Source: Blastocystis hominis
Taxonomy: Eukaryota > Sar > Bigyra > Opalinata > Blastocystidae
DNA length: 28,373 nucleotides
Assembly (NCBI RefSeq): GCF_000151665.1
Contig: NW_013171825.1
Coordinates: forward strand, 93,093 to 121,465
Direction: 5' to 3'
Shown here: piece by piece, positions 1 through 11,414 of the stretch
Layout of the letters: every line of letters starts with the position of its first letter
Numbering within the stretch: the first letter of the stretch is position 1
The notes under the pieces: generated by a model
The model's input: the letters and a program-made list of their open reading frames with translations, nothing else
What the model was told of the DNA's origin: nothing
Databases searched by the model: none
Position numbers and translations under genes: made by a program

Positions 1-1790
1 TATATGACATCATCTTTTGTCTAATAATATTTAGTATAAATGTCAAACGATAATCTGCTATGTAAGACGTTAATAGACATCAACTATTTATCTTTTCAAG
101 AGACAATAACAGTATTGTATAAATTAGCATATACTATCATAATCTGCAATATGTTATGAAGATCATTAATCCATAGTAACTCATATTATCAATGTGTTAT
201 TTATCAAATATCGTGTATTTTTGTTATTTATTGTAAGTGATTACTACGATATGAATACTTATTAGGTGCGTCTAATTATGAATAAAAGCTGTTCAAAAGG
301 TATCGTATTTTAAAATATCAACTCTAATCAGTAAATAAGACAAAACAATGTGTAATACTTATATGCAATGCGTATTATTCATGAATAAGTATCATGTAGT
401 GCTTCATAACAGAATTGCTTCCAAGCAGCTCATATAGAGTTGTATCAGAAACAAATGAAATGCAGAGCAAACAGTCCATCACTAGAAATAGTAATAATAT
501 GTTACTCTTGTGCACATAATTTACACTTTTAACATATAAACAAAAATAATATGTCTTTTCATTCCTAACTTATCAAGAAAGACATGCTATTTTCTAATAA
601 TTGTGAATGGGGATGAATGGGAGTATAAATATTAATATAACACACCAAATATAGCTTATTTCAAATTTCATAATACTATTATGATATCATCAATTAGATA
701 ATGATAATAAACATAATGGAAAAACAAACAAACTAATCCATCCTACTATTATAATTGCATTCCTAATTGTAAATATACATTATCTTATATACCTTTTATA
801 TGTCGAAAGATGTTTCTGTTTTCTAGATAAAATAACAAAAAAAACTAATAGGATTCTATTGTTATAGATAAGCTATTTGTGCAATATATAGTCTTAGATT
901 GTTTCTAGAAAATACCTTATAAAGGTTATTTCATTATTACTCGAAAAGCTCAAATGTGGAATACGATATAATAGTGTATAAATCAAGCGATACTATAAAA
1001 AATGCTTTTCAGAGGATATACAAGAAACGAATAATTAAGCTTAATAAAAACAAGATGACACTGGATGTACTATGTTCGACTGCCTGATCACATAATCTAA
1101 AACATATAGAAAATTAACTAATGTTGAAACCCTAATCGTTATTTGAAAGACACTCTAAATAATATATTATCATACCTAGCACGTATATCGTAATGATACA
1201 AAAAATGAAGAAGTACTACAATTAGGTATTTAGTCCATTGGAATCCCAAATAATATGCAATGAGCATTTAAATATTAATAGCAAACAATTGATTATATTA
1301 GTGATTTCTTATGTCGATTTATGGTTAAGATATGTCTGTAAATGTATTCTCAATTAACAAAATGGATGGTATTTTATTCTATGCATATTGTTATTAAAAA
1401 GCAGTATGTAGCTTTAAAGAATTATGTCACATTGCGTAATATTTCTCATACTAACTATTACAAATTCTAATAATCTAAGTGCTCAACTCAATAAAGATAC
1501 CAATATTCCTATTTGTACTGTTACTCCATGGCACCGAAATATCATATAGTGCTATAAAGTAATTCTTCAATAGTTGATAAGCAATTGTGCATGGTTACCG
1601 GTACTAGAATATCGTATGTGTTGATTCTGAATAATAGGAATCGTTAATAACCATTGATGTAGTAGTTCATAGTGCTTTTCATGACCATATTATGAAGTAT
1701 TCACGACCTAATAATGTATCAGTCATTACCAAGATACTATACATTATTCAAGAATTATCATATAGCTAACCACCAAAATACATATTATAA
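1..1790. other. AT-rich gene-poor stretch
   Basis: Strongly A/T-rich sequence with frequent stops in all frames. I see no long reading frame, no convincing pair of micro-intron splice sites linking short open segments, no tRNA-like cloverleaf and no tandem array. Small palindromes such as ttattcatgaataa near 374 are expected by chance at this composition. It may be intergenic filler or strongly decayed repeat sequence. Confidence 0.6.
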
Positions 1791-1864
1791 GTACAAACAA
1801 AATGAATCAATGCATATCATATCACAATAAAACAGTTTAGGACTACCTGCAGTATGATTCTCAT

Positions 1865-3269
1865 TTAAACAGGAATCAATTTGACTACTTTGGGATCTGA
1901 CATTCCTAAGGCAACTTTACTAAATCCACTCCTTTTAACTCCAATAAATGCACTGGATCTGGAAAGGAGAAATAGATCTGTTAGTGAGGACGCAACGATG
2001 ATCTGGTTAGCACCAGTGGAATGACCTCTTATTACTTGCGTGTTTGATATTACATGTATAGGTTTTAGTAAAGATGTGAGTTTGTCGAGTGCATACTTGC
2101 TATCAGTTGCCAAAAACACTGCATGGTTGGAATATGCGTTATTTCGTTTATATAGAGTTTTGATCAAACTGGAGACATGTCCCAATTGTTTTTTCTTGAT
2201 CATTTGAACTTTTTCTTTATACTCTGCAAGGTTTCCAGCACATCGAATATGAACTGCCACTGAAAACCATTGGGAAGGTAAATCACGTAGTACATTTTGT
2301 ATAGAATTTTGTACTCTTAGAGAAGGATTTAATAACAACCTATATATTACCTTTTGATATTCTCTCCAATTTCTTGTTTTAATTATACCTAGTTGCTTTA
2401 ATAGATTTAGATTCCTCTTCGTATACAGTTGCTTATTGTTGTGGAAATCAATTGTTACTAGATTTGCTTGTGGTAACTTATGATAGTTTGTGATATACTT
2501 GTGACTACATTTTCCGTTCTTACGACAAATAACCAATCCCTTATATCCTCCGTAGTATCGTAATTGGCGAAAACAACTGTTGGTTTCTTTCCAAAAGCTT
2601 TCGGGTAAATGAACTATAAATCATATCATTATTCAAATCAAACGTAAAAATCGGCGTCCTAACAAAATAGCATAAGTTATGGAATGAAATACTGATAAAT
2701 ATTTATGTCCCAAACCTCCATTGAAACTACCAGATATTATATAGAAAGTATCATTTTTAGTAATTCGCTTTAATACATTGTTACAAATTTGATCATAATT
2801 GAACGAATCATTCCATGGAAAATAGTGTATTTTGTTCCAAGAATGATCATAGAAAGGTTGAATATAGACTTTCGGATCATTTGTATGATTGATGAACAGA
2901 GAAGATCCACGTAATGCTTGATTTGTGGATGTATAAATTACTGGCTTTGACTGAACAGAAAATACATTTTGTGATACTTCTCTATTACGAGTTACCTTAT
3001 TCATGACAAGAATTGATGAATTGGATGCGTTGTCGAGTTTAAGCACTTTTCTGGTTTTTACAAAATGCATGAACCATTCATTACTGATGTCTAGACATAA
3101 TGAATAACAAGTATGTATACCACTTGTTCTGAATGAAGTTACAGATGATACATCCCAATCAGTAACAATATAAGGAAATATGAAAAAGAGAGTTAAACAC
3201 AAATATCTAGGTAATGAATCAATAACATAGCATATTGTACACAGGCAAGTATTGAAGAATGAAAAACAT
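1865..3269 (-). CDS. fucosyltransferase-like type II membrane glycosyltransferase, 3 exons
   Basis: The gene reads in reverse as exons 3269-3241, 3206-2644 and 2613-1865, split by introns of 34 and 30 bp; the joined frame is 1341 nt (446 residues) with a TAA stop. The first exon supplies the only ATG: the longer open frame has no ATG near its 5' end. Residues about 2-25 form one hydrophobic segment (MFFILQYLPVYLCLTLFFIF), fitting a signal anchor of a Golgi/ER type II enzyme. The motif GGLGHKYLSVFHS (about residue 174) and the later VAVHIRC (about 315) and FLATDSK (about 365) resemble the G-G-x-G, HxR and TDD/S motifs of GT-B fold fucosyltransferases (O-FucT, NodZ/GT23, GT37 group). Exact family and acceptor are unknown. 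A TTTTGTTTGTAC signal lies about 60 bp past the stop (1791-1804, reverse). It stands alone in AT-rich DNA next to a retroelement. Confidence 0.68.
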
Positions 3270-3722
3270 ATATTAATATGAGTAAGATAAACGAAAAACC
3301 AAGAGTAATATATTTAAGGATGTATTATTAATATTGTATGACGATTCACTATATGATAACATATGAAAGTAATGGTGAATGAATACAATTTGCTATATTC
3401 TTATTAAATCAGAAAAAATAGGACTTGTTATGCAAGTGAAATATATAATATGTAAGAGGATTTAGCCAAAAATACATTGCTTTATATTCATTTTTATAGA
3501 AGCATTTTAACAATTTCTAAAGTACTTGTACTTTATTATATAGTGTTAGTTATTTGTAAAACAGCAAAACATTGTTTGCCAAATTGGTTTATTTCTCTTG
3601 TTATAAATAACTATTGGTGAAAACAACAGATTCGATACAAAGAATACATATTTGATTTTTAGTTTAATCTCTGAAATGTAATTAATACGATTGTATCCAC
3701 TTGTCGCTATGACTTAGGGTTA
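3270..3722. other. AT-rich intergenic stretch
   Basis: This lies between the 5' end of the glycosyltransferase-like gene and the TTTG tail of the reverse-strand retroelement. It has stops in every frame and no recognisable gene. It presumably holds the promoter of the reverse-strand gene; I see no specific element. Confidence 0.5.
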
Positions 3723-3760
3723 ACAAACAAACAAACAAACAAACAAACAAACAAACAAAC
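3723..3760 (-). repeat. TTTG microsatellite tail of retrotransposon copy A
   Basis: Nine to ten perfect AAAC units on the given strand (TTTG when read with the element) form the 3' terminus of copy A. Non-LTR elements often end in short tandem repeats rather than poly(A). The unit contains TGTTTGTT, the same string found just after host genes in this window. Confidence 0.9.
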
Positions 3761-4008
3761 TATTGACCTGCAGGAGATCTTGAGCGGGTTGTTCACCGCC
3801 TGTTACGTCCGTACCTATATTAGCCTTGGACTTCTTCCCAGTAGCCGACCTCTTGGGTCTGCTTGCTATCCCTTTGCTCCAAATACCAAAAAGAGTAAGC
3901 CGATCATAGTGAGTGCTTTGCATAAATATTGATAGTTCCTCACATACAACCAACTCACTCCTCTCACCAAAGAACTTCTTACAACCAATACCTGGTGCCT
4001 GGATTTCC

Positions 4009-4635
4009 TCACAGTCCTTCCTTCCTTCCTGTGTTCGGGACCCAATTATCCCTCCCATGGCTATCCCAACCATGATTCTCCCCAGATGAGGTACACACAG
4101 AGCCAAAACCATTTCTCATCGAACCCTTGACAATATCTCTCCAGTCTGCACAATAAATTCTTTGAATGACCCTCCGTCCCAAGGATCCTCTCGGAATAAC
4201 ACTGCAATCACCAAAGCCACGTAGCGAGCCCCTCAAATCCACCGGGTCCTTACACAATAGATATGGGCGAAATCGGCTGTCCACAGCGATATGAGTAGAA
4301 ACTTGACACGCGTCACCAGAATCCGCAGTCGAAAACGTCGAATTAGCAGTCGTCGAAGCAGTCGTAGAAACAGCGCGAGAACCTTCGTCGTTCTTGTCCG
4401 GAGTAATTCCAGTTATCGGTAAGCTCTTCCCAGTCGTCCGTAGGGTCTGACATTCCGTATCCTTCCTATCGATTAAAGGTATAATCTCGGGGGTCTGAGA
4501 ATCCTCGTCATCCGTGGGTGACTGCCGGTGTGTCACCCCTTTCGATCCTTGTGCAACACGATCGTTGCGTAACTTGAAAGCCAGCAGAGACTCTATTGGC
4601 TCATTGTCTGAAGTAGATCTGTCGTTTGTCGACAA
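4009..4635 (-). CDS. retrotransposon 3'-terminal ORF of unknown role (copy A only)
   Basis: This open frame of about 208 codons lies in the 3' part of copy A. It is rich in Ser, Thr and Asp in its first half (MSTNDRSTSDNEPIES) and has a Gly/Arg-rich second half. I recognise no domain. Copy B lacks the corresponding stretch (about 535 bp missing after 11660, where both flanks share ATGG), so no second copy is available here to test coding. It could be a real 3' ORF of the element, or an open stretch of its 3' UTR. Confidence 0.3.
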   Translation of the reverse strand: MSTNDRSTSDNEPIESLLAFKLRNDRVAQGSKGVTHRQSPTDDEDSQTPEIIPLIDRKDTECQTLRTTGKSLPITGITPDKNDEGSRAVSTTASTTANSTFSTADSGDACQVSTHIAVDSRFRPYLLCKDPVDLRGSLRGFGDCSVIPRGSLGRRVIQRIYCADWRDIVKGSMRNGFGSVCTSSGENHGWDSHGRDNWVPNTGRKEGL

Positions 4636-4717
4636 TCCGTGGGTGTCTCTCCATGTCCTCTCTTGTAGCAGTCATAGACGCTTTCGGTTCGACGGGTCCA
4701 AAACAGTCCTCCTACTG

Positions 4718-5008
4718 TCAGTCCATCTTCATCTTGTCCTTGTCCGAAGTCTTGTCCAAAGTCTTGTCCTTGTCCGAAGTCTTGTCCAAAGTCTTGTCCG
4801 AAGATAAATCCTTGTCCTTGTCTGACCACTTCGCCGCCATCTTGAAAAACTCGTCGATTCCAGACTGTCTATTCTTCTTCCTACCCGGTACCTGTGGCAA
4901 AGAGCTCACCTTAACCGGCGCCGAAAAGCTAGTTGGTGGGTGTGATAGCGACACAACTAACCAACTTTTCCCTCTCAGGTACGCCCCCAGGCGTCGAAAC
5001 TCTCCCAC
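4718..5008 (-). CDS. retrotransposon +1-frame ORF with PCNA-box-like motif (copy A)
   Basis: An open frame of 96 codons overlaps the end of the main retrotransposon ORF in the +1 frame and runs past its stop. It contains RQSGIDEFF (4844-4867 on the genome), which fits the PIP-box pattern Q-x-x-hydrophobic-x-x-F-F, preceded by basic residues. It ends with short repeats rich in SDKDK/DKT. The same frame, motif and overlap occur in copy B (11335-11595), with fewer repeat units, so the arrangement predates both copies. Whether it is joined to the main ORF by frameshifting or splicing, or translated separately, cannot be told; I found no in-phase micro-intron that does it. Confidence 0.45.
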   Translation of the reverse strand: MGEFRRLGAYLRGKSWLVVSLSHPPTSFSAPVKVSSLPQVPGRKKNRQSGIDEFFKMAAKWSDKDKDLSSDKTLDKTSDKDKTLDKTSDKDKMKMD

Positions 5009-6146
5009 TCTCTACTTGATCTCCCCTTGCAGGTCCAACACTAAGATCCGACTTTGTCCCTCCGCGTCTCGGACTTGTGTCCTTCTCTAACACTCGTGTC
5101 AACCTACTAGCTGCCTCTGAGTCGTTCGGACTATCGGGCAGAGGTAGGGCATCCCTCTTCACAGACTTCTTCTTCACTCCCTGTATTTCTGCTTTGTGGG
5201 TCGACATATCATCCAATCCGAGAACCATCCGGATCAGGGGCTCCACGTCACGCTCCTCGCCCAACGTGAGCCTCTCTCTGATCCTCCGGACCAAAGCCAA
5301 TCTTTCTTTCATATATCTCCGGCATTTGAAGAGGAAATGCTCTAGGGTCTCCCTCTCGCACTCTCCACAGCAAGGACACTTACACCCTTCTGGCCCCTCT
5401 AGCTTAGGGTAGTGCGTCTCCACACAACACCAGCTCCCACAGCGCATTTCTAGGATTACCTGACACCCTCTCGCCAACTCCGGATGCCTGAACCACAAGT
5501 CCAGGTAGCGCCGGTTGATGGCTCGTCCTCTTGTCAAGTACGTCCTCAGAAACTGCGCATCGCTCTCCTGCAGCTGGCGTATCCAAAGGCGTGGAATCAT
5601 CCTCCGTACCAGATCTCTGGCCGAAAAAGGATTTCCGTTTCGTGGCTCTCCACCCCACATCTCGAATGCCATCTGGACATGGCACTTCCGCCTCTCATCT
5701 AGCCACCGCGCCGGAACCTCCTTACCGCATGCCAGGTGATCATCGATGATCCCTCTACCTACCGTCTGCAGCACTTCCTGTGCTATCCTCTCCGTCGTCT
5801 TCAGGTAGGTGTTCTTCGTTGACCACCATTCCAGCCTACTATCTATGAGATCGCCCAACGTGCGACTCAACCACCTCCCCTTCCACATGCATCGCAATCG
5901 CTTTGACACCAGAATAGGATACACCGGAGGCATATCCAACTCCAGTTCCAACGATGGAATGCATGCAGAAAACTTCCCGGTGGCTTGTAGGATGTAATTG
6001 AGACCTCTGTTTAGCACTTTTTGTACACTGTGTGCCTCATCCTTGTTTCCGCCCCATACTTCTGCTGCATAGAGCCTAGATGTCAGCACTACACTTAGAA
6101 GTTGTACAAACAACAATAGATGGATTTTGGATGATAATACGCACAC
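4929..6146 (-). pseudogene. non-LTR retrotransposon polyprotein, C-terminal fragment (post-RT thumb and zinc knuckle)
   Basis: This open frame of about 405 codons is the end of the main retrotransposon protein. Near its start, SRLYAAEVWGG followed by KVLNRGLNYILQATGKF is typical of the segment just after the RT catalytic core. Near residue 250, CPCCGECERETLEHFLFKC has the Cys/His spacing seen at the C-terminus of many LINE proteins and is followed by a charged tail. No RT catalytic motif (the Asp pair) is present because the copy is 5'-truncated, and there is no natural start codon, so the fragment is inactive. It ends at the same TAG as copy B (11412-11414). The Zn-knuckle region is the best-conserved part between the two copies, with only occasional substitutions. 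Confidence 0.8.
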
Positions 6147-6180
6147 AGTGGTTTGCGGGCATTACAAATTAAACATAATT

Positions 6181-7083
6181 CAAAGACGTTAGAAATCACT
6201 ATGATACCCTTTGGAGTCCGCTGTATTTTCTGCCTCGATACTTTGTCGGCACGATGAATCGTGCCTCACTGCTTGTACCCAAATGTCAATAATGCCTTTT
6301 GTGAGAAAAGCATTGACACTTGCCAATCCTCAGTAGTAAAGGAATGACTCGTTTTATGCGAAATTTGGTTGCTAACCGATGATTGTCGACCTGGCAGCCT
6401 AAGAACCATGAAAACTCAAAGTCGGTTGGTCGATTACAACGACCGATAAAGGGTCATAATTGTCATCACGGCGCAAGAGAGGTCGAAATATCGGTTACCA
6501 CATTAGTACAAAACAAATCAATTCTTTACTACTCATAACGATTTCTAATACCACAATACTTCACCACTACCGATCGTTAAACTAACCTATTTCACCAAGG
6601 TCTAAACCCACCTCAAGTTTCCTATTTTCCGCTTCATATTTACCCAAGACCACTTTAATAATCACACTCATTTCGCTGAAATCGACATGCTTGGAGATCT
6701 TACTGGAGGTCACTGAGGATAGGGGAATCGAGAGTGGAGGATGGGATCTTTTGCAGCAGACTACTCTCTCTTCTGTGGAGGGGGGTGATGCAGATCTCAT
6801 GAAGAGAACAGGGGTGAGGATCGAGGAGTATTTCATTTTCTTTCATATGTTCTCGGCGTGTCTAAGAGAAGTGTTGGGTCACAGCACACCAAGAGAAGGA
6901 GCAATGGAAGGGTATATGGAGAGTGCCAAGAATCTGGATAGAGGACTACGAACCAATCCGCAAAGACAACAATCCATGGAGATATCGAGTATTGAAGGCC
7001 TTCTAACATGCCTGGGACCTCACCATTTTCACTTCACACAAACTACTTTCACACAATATATGAATTGAATTGAACTGATTGGA
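6181..7083. other. sequence between the two retroelement copies, no assigned gene
   Basis: This stretch is intermediate in GC. It contains a perfect hairpin (GGCACGAT, 2-nt loop, ATCGTGCC, 6249-6266), a smaller one (GGTCG/CGACC, about 6428-6444) and related AACCGAT/ATCGGTT pieces. An open frame of about 125 codons (6691-7068) is purine-rich, shows no recognisable domain and has no supporting splice structure. It may be 5' UTR of copy B, another decayed repeat, or original intergenic DNA. Confidence 0.4.
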
Positions 7084-7138
7084 TTAGTTAATCAGGTGTG
7101 GGAGTTCGTTATTGTTGGGTGAAATGATAACACTCGAA

Positions 7139-7193
7139 AAACTCGTCTTGATGGTGTTGAAACGCCTCCAAGAGCACGTGACAAGACGAGTTT
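7139..7193. repeat. 12-bp perfect inverted repeat, possible stem-loop
   Basis: AAACTCGTCTTG at 7139-7150 is matched by its exact reverse complement at 7182-7193, with a 31-nt loop that contains a CACGTG E-box (7175-7180). Its place near the apparent 5' end of copy B suggests a 5' UTR or promoter element of the retrotransposon, but function is not shown. Confidence 0.5.
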
Positions 7194-7510
7194 AATATAG
7201 ATTGTACTTGGAGAAGAAGTATACGATTCTTGATGAAGTGTATCCACAAGGAAGACTGGTTTTCCACAGCTTAGGAAGAATGAGAGGTTAGTGAAGAGCC
7301 GAAGGACGTCAAGGAAGAGTTCGGTGGAGGTGTCTGTGAAAGAATCGGTTGAAAGTACTGAAGATAATCGGTTAAAAGAAGAAGTTGTGCAGATAGGTAG
7401 ATAAAGAAGAAGAAGAATGGAAGGGCTCTTGTAAGAAGTTGAGAGAGGAGAGTGAGAGAAAACAGCCTGAGATAATCCCAATGAAGGCAGAAATATAGAA
7501 GAAGACGATC

Positions 7511-10500
7511 GTGAAGCAGCATTCTAGTGATAAGAAATCGAAATCAAGAAAGACTGTTACTAAATCTCCCAACCACGGCAAAACTCCGATAAAAACGCAA
7601 GAGAAGAATAGTGAGAACCGTGTGAAGAGACCTGGAGGTGAAAAGGAAGAAGTGGTGTTGCGACACACGGAGAGTAAAAGAGTGCGTTTGGAAGAGGAGG
7701 TCAAGCCGATTGAACCAAAAGAGGTTTCGCCTTCAACAAAGGTAGAGTCGAGTTTGTTGGAAGAGAAGAAGGATTGCGAGCTGCCCTGTGAGGAAGTGAA
7801 GAAGAAGAAGAAAGAGAGCAGTATAGTAATCACAAGTTGTTCGGAGCAAAATGTCGATTCTCCCTATGGTAAACGATTTTTCGATTTTTCAATTTTGTGT
7901 GGTGGAGAGGAAATAAGAAAGAGAATGCAAAGAAGACATTGGGAAACTCAAATTCGACAGGAATGTATAGTATTGAAGCGGCTGTGAAAGAAGAATCGTG
8001 TGCGAATAAGAATGAAGCCAGCTTAAGTATGAGTGGGAAGAAGACGATGGATAGTGAATATATGAGTGAAGATAGTATGGAAAAGATAGTCAGTGATGAC
8101 AAAGAAGACCTGAAGGTGTCCCACACTGACAGGGAGAGGAAGCGAGAGTGCGATTCATCAGAGAGGACGAATACCGTCCAACAGAAGAATGTCCCGCCGT
8201 ATAAGAAGGTTCATTCTGAAATGTGGGATAAGAATGCGAATTTGGATACGCCACTTGATTTGGTGGACGAGGGATGGATTTGTAGTAAATTGAGCCCAAT
8301 TCGTTCCGACAGTATATTTGCCTTCCCATCTGGGAAATTGAACACCGATTTTTCTGCTTTCTCTTATCTTTGGGAAGAGAGAGGACAGGGTTCAAAGAGT
8401 TGCAGGATGCGATGGTAGTACTCGAATTCGTTGGAAATGTCCACTTTTGGAGGAGATATGAACCAGCCAAGACAGAGAGAAGGAGGCGAGGTACAGTACC
8501 ATATAGAATAAGAGTGGTTAGAGAAGAGTACAAGAAGCTGAAACCAATTCTGGAAGCCAAGAAAGAAGAAGAAGCAAGAAGAAAGAAGAAGGGAGAGGCG
8601 AGAATGAAGGAGGTTGAGCTAGAAGCGAAGGCATCGGAGAAGAAATCACAGGCAGAGAGAAAGGGAGACGATAGCACCGTGAAGGAAGAGAAGAACCGAG
8701 AGGAAGCACAAGAGACGACCGAAGAGAGGGTTCAAAGAGTACGGCTACAGGAGCCGAAGGTAACCAAGGTACCCAATGGACCCCAGAAGACAGAATCGCC
8801 CCAGGTGCTTGAGAGAATGGAGGTGCCAGTGAGACCGTCAGACCCGATAGAAGAAAGCTGTGATGCTAAGAGTGACAAACCTATGTCCAAGGAAGAAGAA
8901 ACGGAAGTGGGGCATATCCCGGTAGAGAAGACGTGTCTAGCGGGACCCAAGGAACACCCCATGGAAACAAAGGAGCAAGAGAATCCCGGAAGGATATGGA
9001 GTGAGGAGAGTATCGAAGGAAGGGAGGTCGAAGAATATCCTAAAGAGGAAGAGACAAGGAGGTACTCAGAGGAAGGAAGGCAGAATTGGGACAGGAAGGA
9101 GGAGGAGGAGAGTAGCAGTGAAGTGTCCTCTCCTTCTACGACACCCATGGATTGGCCGAAAGAAGAGTACCTGGAAGTCTTGATGGATGAAAACGAGAAT
9201 GGATATTGGAGTGACTCCACGATGGAGAGCTCGGTGACGGATAGTGTTGATGGATGGCTTGAGGTGGAGGAAAGGAAGAGCAGCCCTCTGGGTGGCTGGA
9301 GACCCTCGAGCCCCGAGAGTGAGAGATCTCACTATAGTAACGCCTCAACGCGAGAACATTCACCGAGACGAGATACTATCCTCAATTCACACTGCAGAGT
9401 GGTCACACCTGTGAAAGTGAATGTCCAGGTGGATCGAGATGAGAGTGAGGAGGAGGAGGAGAAACCCTTGCAAGAGGAGATGACGATGAAGACCCTCGGT
9501 AGAGAGGGAGAGAGTAAAGTATTGCACAACAGAGGAGACGAAGTACACAGACCCGAAGTGAAGTGGCACAGGCGAAGCCAAAGTTGGGACGAGGATATGA
9601 TGGTCCGAGTACCCGAGAGGAAGTGCTTACCGCAGGCAGAGGAAAGCGAACCTGAGAGTGATGTAGAGAAGGAGGAGGTTGAGAGATGGCGAGAAGGTTC
9701 GGAAGGTCCTGAGGTTTGGTCTATGGAAGACCGCGGACTTGTGGAGTCTTACCGGATAAACATCGATGCGGATGGTTTGGTAGTTCCTCCCCAGAAGGAA
9801 TGTGTGGAAGGGGAGAGGGAGGTAAGAAACGAAGGTCCGAGCAAAGAGGAACTTTTGGCAGAGCCTGACAAAGAATCAGAGAAGCAGATGTCTGTGAAGG
9901 AAGAGCAAGATGCGAAGGAAAAATCGGTAGAGAATACCTCGCTGGAAGACGACCGCTATCTAGAGGCAGCCATTAAGAAGGCGAAGGAGACGGTAGCGGA
10001 GATGGAAGAGGAGAAGAAGAAGAATAAGAAGAAGTCGAGACGAGGTAGAAGAGGAAAACCGAAGAAGGAAGAGAAAGGAAACGAGGAAGGCCGTAAAGAC
10101 TCGGATACGACGCAGGAAGTAGTGTGTGAACCGAGGAAGGGCGAACACCTGAGAATCTATGGATTGCTAGAGGGCAACGTGAAACTGGTGTACAAGTTGA
10201 TATACCGGTTGGTGGAAGTGTGCGAACTGGAATCGATAGTGCAGGACGTCCGAGTGACAATTCTCCGCAAAATTGGCCAAGAGCGCTTCTTCAAAGTGAC
10301 TGGGAAGGAATTCACGAACGATAAGTTTGTGACCCCTTTCTCGGTGCTTGGGAACCATATGGGATTCCGAGTGAGAGTGTTTCTCCAGAATCCCCGGCGA
10401 CCAAAGGGGAAGAAATACCAATTTGACAGGAGACTGGTGTACGGCGTGGCAACCCATAATGTAGGGACAGTGAAGAAGAAGAAGATCGAAATCCTGAACT

Positions 10501-10667
10501 ACATGAATGAGGTGGGTGCGAACGTATTGGCGCTACAGGAGACGAAACGGACGGAACGTGATGAAGTTTGGAAAGTTCCGGGCTGTGTGGTTTTCGAACA
10601 CCGGCCGAAGAAGCTGGCGAAAGGAAACCTGAGAACAAACGAATTATTGACTTGCAGGAGATCTTGA
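7511..10667 (+). pseudogene. non-LTR retrotransposon N-terminal ORF with partial endonuclease domain (frameshifted)
   Basis: Three successive open segments in different frames (7511-7987, 7897-8418, 8370-10667) look like one broken coding region. The switch near 8365-8390 looks like a small indel because the peptide sense continues across it. The first two thirds is low-complexity, rich in Glu, Lys, Arg and Ser. About residues 590-690 of the last segment form a compact region (RIYGLLEGNVKLVYKLIYRL onwards), followed by VYGVATHNVGTVKKKKIEIL and VLALQETKR. The latter two match the first strand (T-x-N-V/I) and the Q-E-T-K motif of LINE endonuclease domains (exonuclease-endonuclease-phosphatase family). 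The domain is cut about 60 residues in, at the rearrangement at 10640. The remaining catalytic residues and the RT are absent. Confidence 0.72.
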
Positions 10668-10721
10668 GCGGGCTGTTCACCGCCTATTACATCCGTATCT
10701 ATATTAGACTTGGACTTCTTC
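10645..10721 (-). mobile_element. inverted 77-bp fragment of the element's 3' end inside copy B
   Basis: This piece matches 3761-3838 in the same genomic orientation, so relative to copy B it is inverted. It begins just after a short AACAAACGA stretch that resembles a decayed TTTG tail and ends at a CTTCTTC / GAGATCT junction where the element's C-terminal coding region resumes. It could be a very short nested insertion of the same family followed by deletion, or a template switch during reverse transcription. Confidence 0.75.
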
Positions 10722-10734
10722 GAGATCTCATATG

Positions 10735-11414
10735 TATGGAGGATGATTCCACGCCTTTGGATACGCCAGCTGCAGGAGAGCGATGCGCAGTTTCTGAGGA
10801 CGTACTTGACAAGAGGACGAGCCATCAACCGGCGCTACCTGGACTTGTGGTTCAGGCATCCGGAGTTGGCGAGAGGGTGTCAGGTAATCCTGGAAATGCG
10901 CTGTGGGAGCTGGTGTTGTGTGGAGACGCACTACCCTAAGCTAGAGGGGCCAGAAGGGTGTAAGTGTCCTTGCTGTGGAGAGTGCGAGAGGGAGACCCTA
11001 GAGCATTTCCTCTTCAAATGCCGGAGATATATGAAAGAAAGATTGGCTTTGGTCCGGAGGATCAGAGAGAGGCTCACGTTGGGCGAGGAGCGTGACGTGG
11101 AGCCCCTGATCCGGATGGTTCTCGGATTGGATGATATGTCGACCCGCAAAGCAGAAATACAGGGAGTGAAGAAGAAGTCTGTGAAGAGGGATGCCCTACC
11201 TCTGCCCGATAGTCCGAACGACTCAGAGGCAGCTAGTAGACTGACACGAGCGTTAGAGAAGGACACAAGTCCGAGACGCGGAGGGACAAAGTCGGATCTT
11301 AGTGTTGGACCTGCAAGAGGAGATCAAGTAGAGAGTGGGAGAGTTTCGACGCCTGGGGGCGTACCTGAGAGGGAAAAGTTGGTTAGTTGTGTCGCTATCA
11401 CACCCACCAACTAG
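10735..11414 (+). pseudogene. non-LTR retrotransposon C-terminal fragment with zinc knuckle (copy B)
   Basis: This is nearly the same protein as the last half of copy A's ORF: RMIPRLWIRQLQESDAQFL, then the CPCCGECERETLEHFLFKC zinc knuckle and a Lys/Arg/Ser-rich tail, ending at the same TAG. The open frame extends upstream to 10710 only by reading through the inverted fragment. It has no start codon of its own and no RT. Differences from copy A are scattered single substitutions, so the two copies are recent relatives. Confidence 0.82.

Larger units (their letters stand above)
3723..6180 (-). mobile_element. 5'-truncated non-LTR (LINE-like) retrotransposon copy A
   Basis: Read in reverse, this is the 3' part of a LINE-like element. 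It opens within the region just after the reverse transcriptase fingers/palm, continues through a C-terminal zinc-knuckle region, then about 1.2 kb of 3' sequence, and ends in a tail of TTTG repeats (3723-3760). The 5' limit (about 6150-6180) is judged only from where coding similarity stops. About 900 bp of it (4652-5620) matches copy B at 10735-11660 in inverted orientation, and 3755-4115 matches copy B at about 11660-11990. Base composition (GC-richer) differs sharply from the flanking desert. I saw no clear target-site duplication. 5' truncation is normal for target-primed reverse transcription. Confidence 0.85.
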
